Assembly: GCF_000702165.1 (NCBI RefSeq)
Contig: NZ_JNKU01000018.1
Coordinates: 1-46,767 of the forward strand
From: Sharpea azabuensis DSM 18934
GTDB taxonomy: Bacteria > Bacillota_I > Bacilli_A > Erysipelotrichales > Coprobacillaceae
Reading direction: 5' to 3'
DNA length: 46,767 bases
In this document: positions 24,679-31,992 of the stretch, piece by piece
Layout of the letters: each line of letters opens with the position of its first letter
Position numbering within the stretch: position 1 is the stretch's first letter
Program-made: the position numbers and the translations under genes
Notes under the pieces: model-generated
What the model saw: only the letters and a program-made list of their open reading frames with translations
The model's database searches: none
What the model was told of the DNA's origin: nothing

Positions 24679-25881
24679 CTATTTTTCATCCGTAACCTGA
24701 AAAATATAAAACTTTAAATAACTTGAATCACTGGCTCCCCATAATATTGGATGATCAGGTGATTGCTGACGAAATTCAATCTGACGTAAACGCTTATGGA
24801 CAGAGCGAGCTGCCTGCTCAATAGCCTTCACAAAGTTCTCATTATCCATAAAGTGAGAACATGTACAGCTAGCCAGATAGCCACCATCTTTGACAAGCTT
24901 TAAGCCTTCACGATTGATTTCACGATAGCCTTTGATGGCATTCTTGATGGAGCTTCTGCTTTTTGTAAAGGCGGGTGGATCGAGAATGACAACATCAAAC
25001 TTCTTTCCTTCTTCAACAAGTTCAGGAAGGAAATCAAAGACATCATGTTGTTCAAAGTGTACCTTGTCTTCAAGATGGTTGAGTTTTGCATTATCATTGG
25101 CCAGTTCAACAGCTAAATCACTTGCATCCACACCAAGAACATCCTTTGCTCCAGCATAGCCACAGTTCAAGGCAAATGTACCAATATAAGTAAAACAATC
25201 AAGAACGGTTTTATCTTTGACAATTCTCTGCATTGCAAGACGGTTATATTTTTGATCAAGGAAGAAGCCCGTCTTCTGGCCATTTTCTACGTCAATATGA
25301 TAATGTACACCATTTTCCACAATATCAAACTTTGTCGCAAATGGCTCTCCAATAAAGCCTTTAATACGACTTAAGCCTTCTTTATCACGTTCTTTCGCAT
25401 CGCTTCTTTCATAGACGCCACGAATCGTAATGCCATCTTCTTGCAGCACTCCTTTCATCAAATTGACAAGACGCTCTTTGAGTAAATCCATGCCCAAAGT
25501 CAAGGCCTGAATGACAAGAACATCTTCAAACTTATCAATCACAAGTCCAGGCAAGAAATCCGCTTCACCAAAGACAATACGACAGCTCGATGTATCAACT
25601 GTATCTTTACGATATTGCCAGGCGTGAGAGAGACGCATCTTAAAGAACGCATCATTTATTTCCTGCTGCACATTACGGCTCAGCATGCGTACGCGTATTT
25701 TAGAGTTCTGGTTGATATAGCCAATACCTAATGGATAGTCATTGTAGTCATGTACTTCGACTAAATGTCCATTCTTGAATCTTCCCTTAATTGTTTCTAT
25801 TTCATTATCATAGATCCATAAACCACCTTGTTTAAAAGATCTACCTTCACCTTTTTTGAGTGTTACAATTGTGTTTTCCAT
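24679..25881 (-). CDS. Class I SAM-dependent rRNA methyltransferase (RlmI family)
   Basis: The 400-residue protein has an N-terminal PUA domain (GRSFKQGGLWIYDNEI), a central EEHUD-like part and a Rossmann methyltransferase. SAM motif I is DCFTYIGTFALNCGYAGA, the catalytic motif is ILDPPAFTKS, and the CTCSHFM motif carries cysteines. This is the RlmI/YccW architecture that makes 5-methylcytosine in 23S rRNA. The usual RlmI QKTGFFLDQ element is present. Confidence 0.9.
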   Translation of the reverse strand: MENTIVTLKKGEGRSFKQGGLWIYDNEIETIKGRFKNGHLVEVHDYNDYPLGIGYINQNSKIRVRMLSRNVQQEINDAFFKMRLSHAWQYRKDTVDTSSCRIVFGEADFLPGLVIDKFEDVLVIQALTLGMDLLKERLVNLMKGVLQEDGITIRGVYERSDAKERDKEGLSRIKGFIGEPFATKFDIVENGVHYHIDVENGQKTGFFLDQKYNRLAMQRIVKDKTVLDCFTYIGTFALNCGYAGAKDVLGVDASDLAVELANDNAKLNHLEDKVHFEQHDVFDFLPELVEEGKKFDVVILDPPAFTKSRSSIKNAIKGYREINREGLKLVKDGGYLASCTCSHFMDNENFVKAIEQAARSVHKRLRQIEFRQQSPDHPILWGASDSSYLKFYIFQVTDEK

Positions 25882-25907
25882 TTTTTAATACCTCAAAAAA
25901 AGATTAT

Positions 25908-25934
25908 AAAAAAATATTGCATGAGTGCAATATT
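25908..25934 (-). terminator. Intrinsic terminator of the MATE-YitT operon
   Basis: AAAAATATTGCA-CTCA-TGCAATATTTTTTT on the minus strand is a stem of at least 8 bp with a long T run. Confidence 0.85.
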
Positions 25935-25938
25935 TTTC

Positions 25939-26811
25939 TTAAGAATTGAGAAATCTTTCTGTTCTATTGATTTTTGTCCAGTCCGTAAAGTTCTCACCTC
26001 TGACTTCAGTGACCTTGCTGACAATCATAAAGGCATGCGGATCAATCGCATAAACACCACTTCTTAAGCTATGTAAGTCTTTTTGATTGACTACGGATAG
26101 TAATGCTTTGGAATCATCCAAATGATAACCTGTTTCAACCTTTAATAAAGTCAAGCCCTTATCAAGATCATGAATGAGAAGATTTCTGATTGCTTCATAT
26201 TGTGTGGATATGAGAAGAACCTGATAACTTGTATGACCGAATGTCAGAATACGATTCATGATGAAGGTTGTCGTAAAAAGCATAATGATACCACAGACTG
26301 TCTTGGTGATTGGAGAAAATGTAGCCTGGAATAAGAGTTCTGTTAAATCAAGGAGATTCATCACAACAGCAACTGGCCAGTGGAAGAATTTGTTGAGGAC
26401 AATGGGTGGAATATCCATACCACCCGTGCTTGCCCCGCTTTGAATGACTAGGCCAATCCCTGCACCAGCTAGAATGCCACCCATCACGCAGGCTATAAGA
26501 GGATCATTTGTGAGGTGAATCTGATCTGTAAAATAACTTGTGACTTCAAGAAGGAGAGGGTATATAAATGTTGCCAGGAGTGTTGTAGCAGCAAACTTCT
26601 TTCCCATAAAGATGAAGCCCACAATAAACATGATGATATTAACACCCGTTACAACCATATTGAAATTCCAATGCCAGAAATGACGGCCAATAAGACCTAA
26701 ACCGGTTGTTCCACCAGAAATAAAGCCAAAAGGTAATACGAAGACATTCACTGAAAGTGCCAACAATAATAATCCGATAAGAATTTTTATGACAAATTCA
26801 AAACGACGCAT
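25939..26811 (-). CDS. YitT family membrane protein
   Basis: The 290-residue protein has five or six membrane segments in its first 170 residues with glycine-rich turns (FGFISGGTTGLGLI and GASTGGMDIPP), and a C-terminal cytosolic DUF2179 domain. This is the YitT architecture, of unknown transport or regulatory role. The ATG at 26809-26811 follows AGGAGG. The GAGG site overlaps the end of the MATE gene; spacing between the genes is 1 bp, so they are coupled. Confidence 0.9.
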   Translation of the reverse strand: MRRFEFVIKILIGLLLLALSVNVFVLPFGFISGGTTGLGLIGRHFWHWNFNMVVTGVNIIMFIVGFIFMGKKFAATTLLATFIYPLLLEVTSYFTDQIHLTNDPLIACVMGGILAGAGIGLVIQSGASTGGMDIPPIVLNKFFHWPVAVVMNLLDLTELLFQATFSPITKTVCGIIMLFTTTFIMNRILTFGHTSYQVLLISTQYEAIRNLLIHDLDKGLTLLKVETGYHLDDSKALLSVVNQKDLHSLRSGVYAIDPHAFMIVSKVTEVRGENFTDWTKINRTERFLNS

Positions 26812-26812
26812 A

Positions 26813-28207
26813 CTATTCCTCCTTTGCTTGTTGATAGGCGTGATCAATCTCCGTTTCGATATTCTTATTTGGTAATTGTCTAAAGAAGCGTATGACAATT
26901 GGGACACATGTCAAGAAAGTCAGTGCATCACCAACTAACTGCGAGATTTCTACCCCTGTGATACCTAAGAACATTGGTAAGATGATAAGTGCAGGAATAT
27001 AGTAGAGCCCACTTCTTAGTGAGGCAAGCAGACTGGCAATTTTTGCCTTACCAATGGACTGGAACATCATGTTGCAGACAATGCCCAAAGGCTGCAAAAT
27101 CAAAGCAAAGCACTGAAAACGCAAAGCTCTTACACCAATTGCGATAACGGCTTGATCATCCCTGAATATACTAACAAGTTCTCTTGAAAAAAGCAATCCG
27201 ACAATCGCTGCCCCCATTAAAAGTATTTCCCCTAGCCCCCATGTAAAATAGAAGCCCTGACGAATACGTTTATATTTTTTTGCCCCATAATTATAAGCAC
27301 CAACAGGCTGATAGCCCTGGCCAATACCAACCATCATTGAGGCAAAGAAAGCGACAATACGTCCAACAATCGTCATTGCGGCAATGGCTGCATCGCCATA
27401 AGGATTGGCTGCAATATTAAGAGTCATGGTAGAAACTGAGTTAAGCACCTGACGCAGTAAACTTGGTAATCCATTTGAGACAATATTACCAATGGCAAGT
27501 TTGCGTAAATGGAAATGTTTGAAAGAAATCTTGCTGATGGTCTTGCCTGAATAAAACATATAGAAGAGAATGCCAAGTGAGACATATTGCGAAAGTGCCG
27601 TTGAAAGACCAGCACCATGAATGCCCATCTTCAAGCCAAACATAAAGATGGGATCACCGATCATATTCAAAACACCACCAGATACCAACCCAATCATCGC
27701 CAGTGATGCTTTGCCTTCATAACGCATGATATTATTCAAGACACAGCTTGCCGCTAATGCAGGCCCACATATCAACATATAATAGCCATAAATTCTCGCA
27801 TAGGGAAGAATGGTTGTGGTTGAGCCCAACATATGCATGAGTGGGGTAATAAAAATAAGTGCTGGAATAGTGAGAATTGTGGTGATGACAATTGACATCA
27901 GAAACGCTGTTGAAGCATAGTTGCTAGCTTCATCAACACGGCCCTGCCCTAAGAGACGAGAAATATTGGAACCAGAGCCATGACCGCACATAAAGCCAAT
28001 TGCCTGATAGATGGCCTGAACACTCATTAAAATGCCCACCGCAGCAGCCGCCGCCGTCCCAATCTTGCCGACAAAATAAGCATCAACTAAATTATAGATC
28101 ATTGATACCATCATCGAGATAATGGTTGGAATGGCAAGCTGAGGAATGATAACTTTAATAGGTGTTAAGACAAGTTTTTCATATTGTTCCTGTGTTTTTC
28201 TATCCAT
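26813..28207 (-). CDS. MATE family efflux transporter
   Basis: The 464-residue protein has 12 predicted membrane segments in two related halves. It carries MATE features near the start (PIKVIIPQLAIPTI, MIYNLVDAYFVGKIG) and at the middle (GLGLSTAL-like turn, GQGYQPVGAYNYGAKK). It exports cationic drugs or metabolites using an Na+ or H+ gradient. The ATG at 28205-28207 is preferred over an ATG two codons earlier because GAAGGT sits 6 nt before it. First gene of the pair with YitT. Confidence 0.93.
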   Translation of the reverse strand: MDRKTQEQYEKLVLTPIKVIIPQLAIPTIISMMVSMIYNLVDAYFVGKIGTAAAAAVGILMSVQAIYQAIGFMCGHGSGSNISRLLGQGRVDEASNYASTAFLMSIVITTILTIPALIFITPLMHMLGSTTTILPYARIYGYYMLICGPALAASCVLNNIMRYEGKASLAMIGLVSGGVLNMIGDPIFMFGLKMGIHGAGLSTALSQYVSLGILFYMFYSGKTISKISFKHFHLRKLAIGNIVSNGLPSLLRQVLNSVSTMTLNIAANPYGDAAIAAMTIVGRIVAFFASMMVGIGQGYQPVGAYNYGAKKYKRIRQGFYFTWGLGEILLMGAAIVGLLFSRELVSIFRDDQAVIAIGVRALRFQCFALILQPLGIVCNMMFQSIGKAKIASLLASLRSGLYYIPALIILPMFLGITGVEISQLVGDALTFLTCVPIVIRFFRQLPNKNIETEIDHAYQQAKEE

Positions 28208-28230
28208 ATTCATACCTTCTTTTCGTTCGT

Positions 28231-28240
28231 AGTATAGCAC
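28231..28240 (-). promoter_or_regulatory. Extended -10 promoter of the MATE gene
   Basis: TATACT (28231-28236) preceded by TGC on the minus strand; the -35 is weak. Confidence 0.5.
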
Positions 28241-28264
28241 GCTTTCCTTTATCCAAAAAGCAAC

Positions 28265-28279
28265 TTCCTAAATTAGGAA
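28265..28279. promoter_or_regulatory. 15-bp palindrome between divergent promoters
   Basis: TTCCTAA-A-TTAGGAA is a perfect 7-bp inverted repeat around one base. It lies between the MATE and kinase genes, 16 bp upstream of the kinase -35. Its symmetry suits a dimeric repressor, but none is identified. Confidence 0.4.
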
Positions 28280-28295
28280 ATCTTTATCGTCATGG

Positions 28296-28324
28296 TTGTT
28301 TGCCGAAGCAAAACATATTATACT
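28296..28324 (+). promoter_or_regulatory. Promoter of the deoxynucleoside kinase operon
   Basis: TTGTTT (28296-28301), 17-bp spacer, TATACT (28319-28324). Confidence 0.6.
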
Positions 28325-28355
28325 CAGTTAGATTCTAGAAAAAGGAGTTACAGTA

Positions 28356-29057
28356 TTGATGATAATTATGTCTGGCGCTATTGGCGCAGGTAAAAGCAAT
28401 TTAACGACATTTGTTTCCAAGCATCTTGGAACAGAAGCATTTTTTGAACCCGTGGGCGATAATCCTATTTTGCCACTTTTCTATAAAGATCCCAACCATT
28501 ATGCCTTCCTACTTCAGATTTATTTCTTAAATAAGCGTTTTGCGATGATCAAAGAAGCGATGACCAATGACAACAATGTCCTTGATCGTTCCATCTATGA
28601 AGACAGCCTCTTCTTCCATATGAATGCGGAAATGGGGCGCTGCAATGAAGAAGAAGTCAAGGTCTACGATGACCTTCTTGAGAACATGATGGAAGAACTT
28701 CCCTATGCCGCCCATAAAAAAGCACCCGATCTTCTTGTCCATATTGATATCGATATCACAACAATGCTTGCTCATATTAAAAAGCGTGGTCGTGATTATG
28801 AACAGATAGAGAATGATCCAACTTTAAGAGAATACTATATCAACCTCTTAGAACATTATACCCCTTGGTATGAAGCCTATGATGCTTCCCCAAAGATGAC
28901 CATCGATGCATCCCAATATGACTTTGTCAACTCTCTTGAAGACCGTAAGATTGTTCTTAAAAGCATTGATGACAAGCTTCTGGAAATTGGCAAGATTGAT
29001 GAAGATGAATATGCCAGCTTAATGCTGAAGCTTGAAAGGATGCAGCTTGATGACTAA
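28356..29057 (+). CDS. Deoxynucleoside kinase
   Basis: The 233-residue kinase has the P-loop GAIGAGKSNL near residues 7-16, the DRSIYEDSLFF motif (catalytic Asp-Arg-Ser with Glu), and a LID-type KRGRDYEQ. It belongs to the dCK/dGK/Dm-dNK family, which phosphorylates deoxynucleosides for salvage; base preference is not predictable. The start is either TTG at 28356 (8 nt after GGAG) or the ATG one codon later; the TTG has better spacing. Its end overlaps the HD gene by 8 bp. Confidence 0.9.
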   Translation: MMIIMSGAIGAGKSNLTTFVSKHLGTEAFFEPVGDNPILPLFYKDPNHYAFLLQIYFLNKRFAMIKEAMTNDNNVLDRSIYEDSLFFHMNAEMGRCNEEEVKVYDDLLENMMEELPYAAHKKAPDLLVHIDIDITTMLAHIKKRGRDYEQIENDPTLREYYINLLEHYTPWYEAYDASPKMTIDASQYDFVNSLEDRKIVLKSIDDKLLEIGKIDEDEYASLMLKLERMQLDD

Positions 29058-29685
29058 AGAAGTTCTTGATAGCTTACTTAGCGATCTTCAAAAATTCTTT
29101 AAGGATGATTATAGTGGTCATGACTTTAACCATACAATGCGTGTCTATAAGCTTGCCAACAATATCGCAATACAAGAGCACGCCAATCTTGAGATTGTGA
29201 GCTTAGCTGCTCTTCTTCATGATGTCGATGATGTCAAGCTAACGCAAAGCATCAACTATCAAAATGCCCGCTTATTGATGAATAGATATGGCATTGATAA
29301 AGCAACACAGGAAGAAGTCATTGCGATTATTCAGGATGTTTCCTTTAAGGGCAATCAAAGCAAGTCCCCTTCTACACTTGAAGGCAAGATTGTACAGGAT
29401 GCTGATCGTCTTGATGCCATTGGAGCAATTGGCATTGCCAGGGCATTTACCTTTGGTGGCAACCACAACCGTCCTCTCTACAATGATGAAAAGCCAGAAC
29501 GCAACATGGATGAAGCAAGCTATCGTCAGCATCAATCAAGTACAATCAATCATTTCTATGAGAAACTCCTACTTCTTAAGGATATGATGAATACGGAGTG
29601 TGCTAGAGTTCTCGCTGATCAGCGTCATCAGTTCATGGTAAACTATTTAGAAGAATTCTTTGATGAAGTAGAAGGCAAGAAATAG
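29050..29685 (+). CDS. HD-domain phosphohydrolase
   Basis: The 211-residue protein shows the HD metal triad: His in SGHDFNHTMRVYKLA, the HD pair in LAALLHDVDD and the distal Asp in QDADRLDAIGAIGIAR. This is the YedJ/YpgQ type, which acts on nucleotides. The ATG at 29050 has AAAGGA upstream, 9 nt away. It overlaps the kinase end by 8 bp, so both are coupled, a plausible nucleotide-salvage and clean-up pair. Substrate unproven. Confidence 0.88.
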   Translation: MTKEVLDSLLSDLQKFFKDDYSGHDFNHTMRVYKLANNIAIQEHANLEIVSLAALLHDVDDVKLTQSINYQNARLLMNRYGIDKATQEEVIAIIQDVSFKGNQSKSPSTLEGKIVQDADRLDAIGAIGIARAFTFGGNHNRPLYNDEKPERNMDEASYRQHQSSTINHFYEKLLLLKDMMNTECARVLADQRHQFMVNYLEEFFDEVEGKK

Positions 29686-29692
29686 ATTCCTC

Positions 29693-29720
29693 TTTACAAT
29701 AAATAGGATTTTTCTATAAT
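29693..29720 (+). promoter_or_regulatory. Promoter of the ECF S-component gene
   Basis: TTTACA (29693-29698), 16-bp spacer, TATAAT (29715-29720). The leader is only about 13-15 nt before the ATG, too short for a vitamin riboswitch. Confidence 0.65.
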
Positions 29721-29739
29721 TGGCCTAGGAGGTCTTGCC

Positions 29740-30252
29740 ATGAAACATAATCAGACTTACCATATTGCCATTTATGGTTTAGGTATTGCCATTGTCTTTA
29801 TTTCCACAATGTTCATTCAAATTCCTATTCCCCTAGGTTATGCGAATTTAGGAAACTGCTTTGTTTTCTTGTTTGCGATGTTCTTAAATGAAAAAGCTGG
29901 CTTCATTATTGGTGGTGTTGGTTCAGCTTTAGCCGATTTGCTTAGCGGCTGGAGTATGTGGGCTATTCCAACATTTTTCTTAAAAGGCCTGATGGGCTAT
30001 CTTGTTGGTATAATTGGGAAGAAGGAGGTAACTTCCCTTCATTCACCCTATCTCCTACTTGCCTCACTCATTGGAACACTTGAAGGGATTATTGGTTATT
30101 CTCTTGTTGGGGCAATCATTTATCACTCCTTGCCTACTGGTCTTATGCAGGCTCCTGGCCTGATTGTTGAAGGGATTGTGAATATGGTTGCATTCTATAT
30201 AATTTATGGTGCACTTAATGCTGGAAAAGTGAAACAGTTGTTTAAGAGATAG
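29740..30252 (+). CDS. ECF transporter S component
   Basis: The 170-residue membrane protein has about six segments, with the ECF S-component features IPIPLGYANLGNCFVFL and an ALADLLSGW..W.IPTFFLKGL stretch. It binds a small vitamin-like solute and works with a shared ECF energising module. That module is not encoded here. Relatives include HmpT- and PdxU-type S components, but the ligand cannot be told. Strong AGGAGG; own promoter; terminator follows. Confidence 0.83.
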   Translation: MKHNQTYHIAIYGLGIAIVFISTMFIQIPIPLGYANLGNCFVFLFAMFLNEKAGFIIGGVGSALADLLSGWSMWAIPTFFLKGLMGYLVGIIGKKEVTSLHSPYLLLASLIGTLEGIIGYSLVGAIIYHSLPTGLMQAPGLIVEGIVNMVAFYIIYGALNAGKVKQLFKR

Positions 30253-30272
30253 TCGTTGCGGCTATCTTTTTC
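30247..30272 (+). terminator. Intrinsic terminator after the ECF gene
   Basis: AGATAG (30247-30252) pairs with CTATCT (30262-30267), followed by a T run; the stop codon lies in the stem. Confidence 0.7.
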
Positions 30273-30273
30273 C

Positions 30274-30300
30274 TTGACTCCATATCTATCAAGATATACT
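30274..30300 (+). promoter_or_regulatory. Promoter of the amidotransferase-like peptidase gene
   Basis: TTGACT (30274-30279), 15-bp spacer, TATACT (30295-30300). Spacing is slightly short. Confidence 0.5.
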
Positions 30301-30326
30301 GTATGGACAAAAAAGGATGTGAGAAT

Positions 30327-31031
30327 ATGAAACCAATTATTGGCATTGTTGCTTTATATGATGAAAAGCGTCATAGCTATTGGATGTTACCTGAATATAC
30401 AGAAGCGATTAATAAATCCGGGGGGATTCCTATTATTTTACCTTATAATGTAGATATTGAAGCCATCATGCCTCATCTTGATGGTGTGCTTTTTACAGGT
30501 GGTCAGGACATTAATCCACTTCTTTATGGCGAAGATTTGTTAGAGAGGTGTGGTCCCTATCTTGAGGCAAGAGACTATTTTGAAATAAAGCTAATGAAGG
30601 AAGTGCTCGATCAAGATATGCCTGCTCTTTGTATTTGTCGGGGGCTTCAGCTCTTAAATGTCATTCATGGTGGTACCCTCTATCAGGATTTGCCTTCCCT
30701 GCATCCTTCTTCTATCAAACATGATATGCTTAAGCCCTATGATGCACCTTGCCATCAAGTCACCCTTCAGCAAGATACGCCTCTACAAAAGCTCTTGAAG
30801 CAGGATACAATTGGCGTAAATTCCAGACATCATCAGGCCATCCAAAAACTTGGCAATCATCTTGAAGTCATGGCAACAAGTGAAGATGGTCTTATTGAAG
30901 CTATTGACGTTTCCAATAAGACATTCATCTGGGGTATTCAATGGCATCCTGAGCATAGTTTCCACAATGATGAAAAGAGCCGTCTCATCTTCCAACAATT
31001 CATCACAAGCACAAAGAATGCTGGCCAATAA
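30327..31031 (+). CDS. Gamma-glutamyl-gamma-aminobutyrate hydrolase family (peptidase C26)
   Basis: The 234-residue protein is a class I glutamine-amidotransferase-like fold with FTGGQDINP, the nucleophile Cys in PALCICRGLQLLN and the His-Glu pair in GIQWHPEHS. PuuD-type enzymes split gamma-glutamyl amides, such as gamma-glutamyl-GABA. The ATG at 30327 (MKPIIG) follows AAAGGA; an upstream in-frame ATG overlaps the -10 element. It converges on the AEC gene with only 13 bp between. Confidence 0.9.
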   Translation: MKPIIGIVALYDEKRHSYWMLPEYTEAINKSGGIPIILPYNVDIEAIMPHLDGVLFTGGQDINPLLYGEDLLERCGPYLEARDYFEIKLMKEVLDQDMPALCICRGLQLLNVIHGGTLYQDLPSLHPSSIKHDMLKPYDAPCHQVTLQQDTPLQKLLKQDTIGVNSRHHQAIQKLGNHLEVMATSEDGLIEAIDVSNKTFIWGIQWHPEHSFHNDEKSRLIFQQFITSTKNAGQ

Positions 31032-31044
31032 GCCAACAGTCTTT

Positions 31045-31992
31045 TTAAATCGTATGTAATGTTCTAAGCAGGAAAATCCAGAACGTGAGTGTAAAAGCTG
31101 AAAGGATTGTTGTAAGAATGACGGTATTGCTTGTAAGAATGCCTTCATGATGCATATTACGACACATGACATAACTTGATACTGTCGTTGCTGAACCAAG
31201 CATGATGAGTATGGCAACAAGCTTGTCATATCTGAAGCCGAACTTGATTGCAAGAGGCAAGAAGATGATTTCAAGGCCGACAAGCTTAATAAAGGAAGCA
31301 ACAATGGCATTCTTAAGCTGACCACCAATTTTCTTCACATCCACGCTAGCTCCCATGGCCATTAAGCCGAGTGGCGTAGAAAGAGCTGCCACTTCACTTA
31401 AGAATTTATCAGGAATCTTGCCCAGTGGAAGATTCAAGATGGAATAGAAGAAACCTAAAACAATACCAATAATAATTGGGTTCTTAAAAATACCTAGAAT
31501 GGTTTTCTTTAAGACAGCTTTGTTGAGCTTTTCTGCTCCTGGTTCTGTTAACGAAAGCACTACAACAGCCATGATATTATAAAGTGGTACGGCGCCAATA
31601 ATCATCAAGGGTGCCATGGTCGCACGTCCATAAAGATTACTAATATAGGCAATACCAAGAAGTGCAGCACTTGAACGATAGCTTGCCTGAATAAATTCTC
31701 CCTGAAGGTCACGCTGTTTAATCAAAAGACTTGATAAAAGCGTAACGATTAAAATGGACGCAAATGTCGCAAAGAAACAGAAGAGGACAAATTTAGTATC
31801 CCAGGCTTTAATGAAGTCTGTTGTTGCTAGCTGATGGAAAAGCAACACAGGCAAAGGGATACGAAAGACGAAGGTATTGAGCTTAGCTGCCAGTTCATCA
31901 TCCATCCAGCCAATTCTATTAAGAAAATAGCCAAAGACCATCAAAAGAAAGACCGGCATTGTCGCATTCAAACTAAAAATCAAATTATTCAT
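31045..31992 (-). CDS. AEC family transporter
   Basis: The 315-residue protein has about ten membrane segments. N-terminal FSLNATMPVFLLMVFGYFLN, a central charged loop, and the conserved second-half motif PLGLMAMGASVD are typical of auxin-efflux-carrier/malate permease family members. They export or import organic acids. The ATG at 31990-31992 has GGGAGG 6 nt upstream and overlaps the end of the GH2 gene by 8 bp, so they are coupled. Confidence 0.88.
   Translation of the reverse strand: MNNLIFSLNATMPVFLLMVFGYFLNRIGWMDDELAAKLNTFVFRIPLPVLLFHQLATTDFIKAWDTKFVLFCFFATFASILIVTLLSSLLIKQRDLQGEFIQASYRSSAALLGIAYISNLYGRATMAPLMIIGAVPLYNIMAVVVLSLTEPGAEKLNKAVLKKTILGIFKNPIIIGIVLGFFYSILNLPLGKIPDKFLSEVAALSTPLGLMAMGASVDVKKIGGQLKNAIVASFIKLVGLEIIFLPLAIKFGFRYDKLVAILIMLGSATTVSSYVMCRNMHHEGILTSNTVILTTILSAFTLTFWIFLLRTLHTI

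Noticed and set aside
30783-31328. Minus-strand 181-residue ORF at the convergent gene ends
   Set aside because: It spans the ends of two well-supported genes in wrong frames; no RBS.
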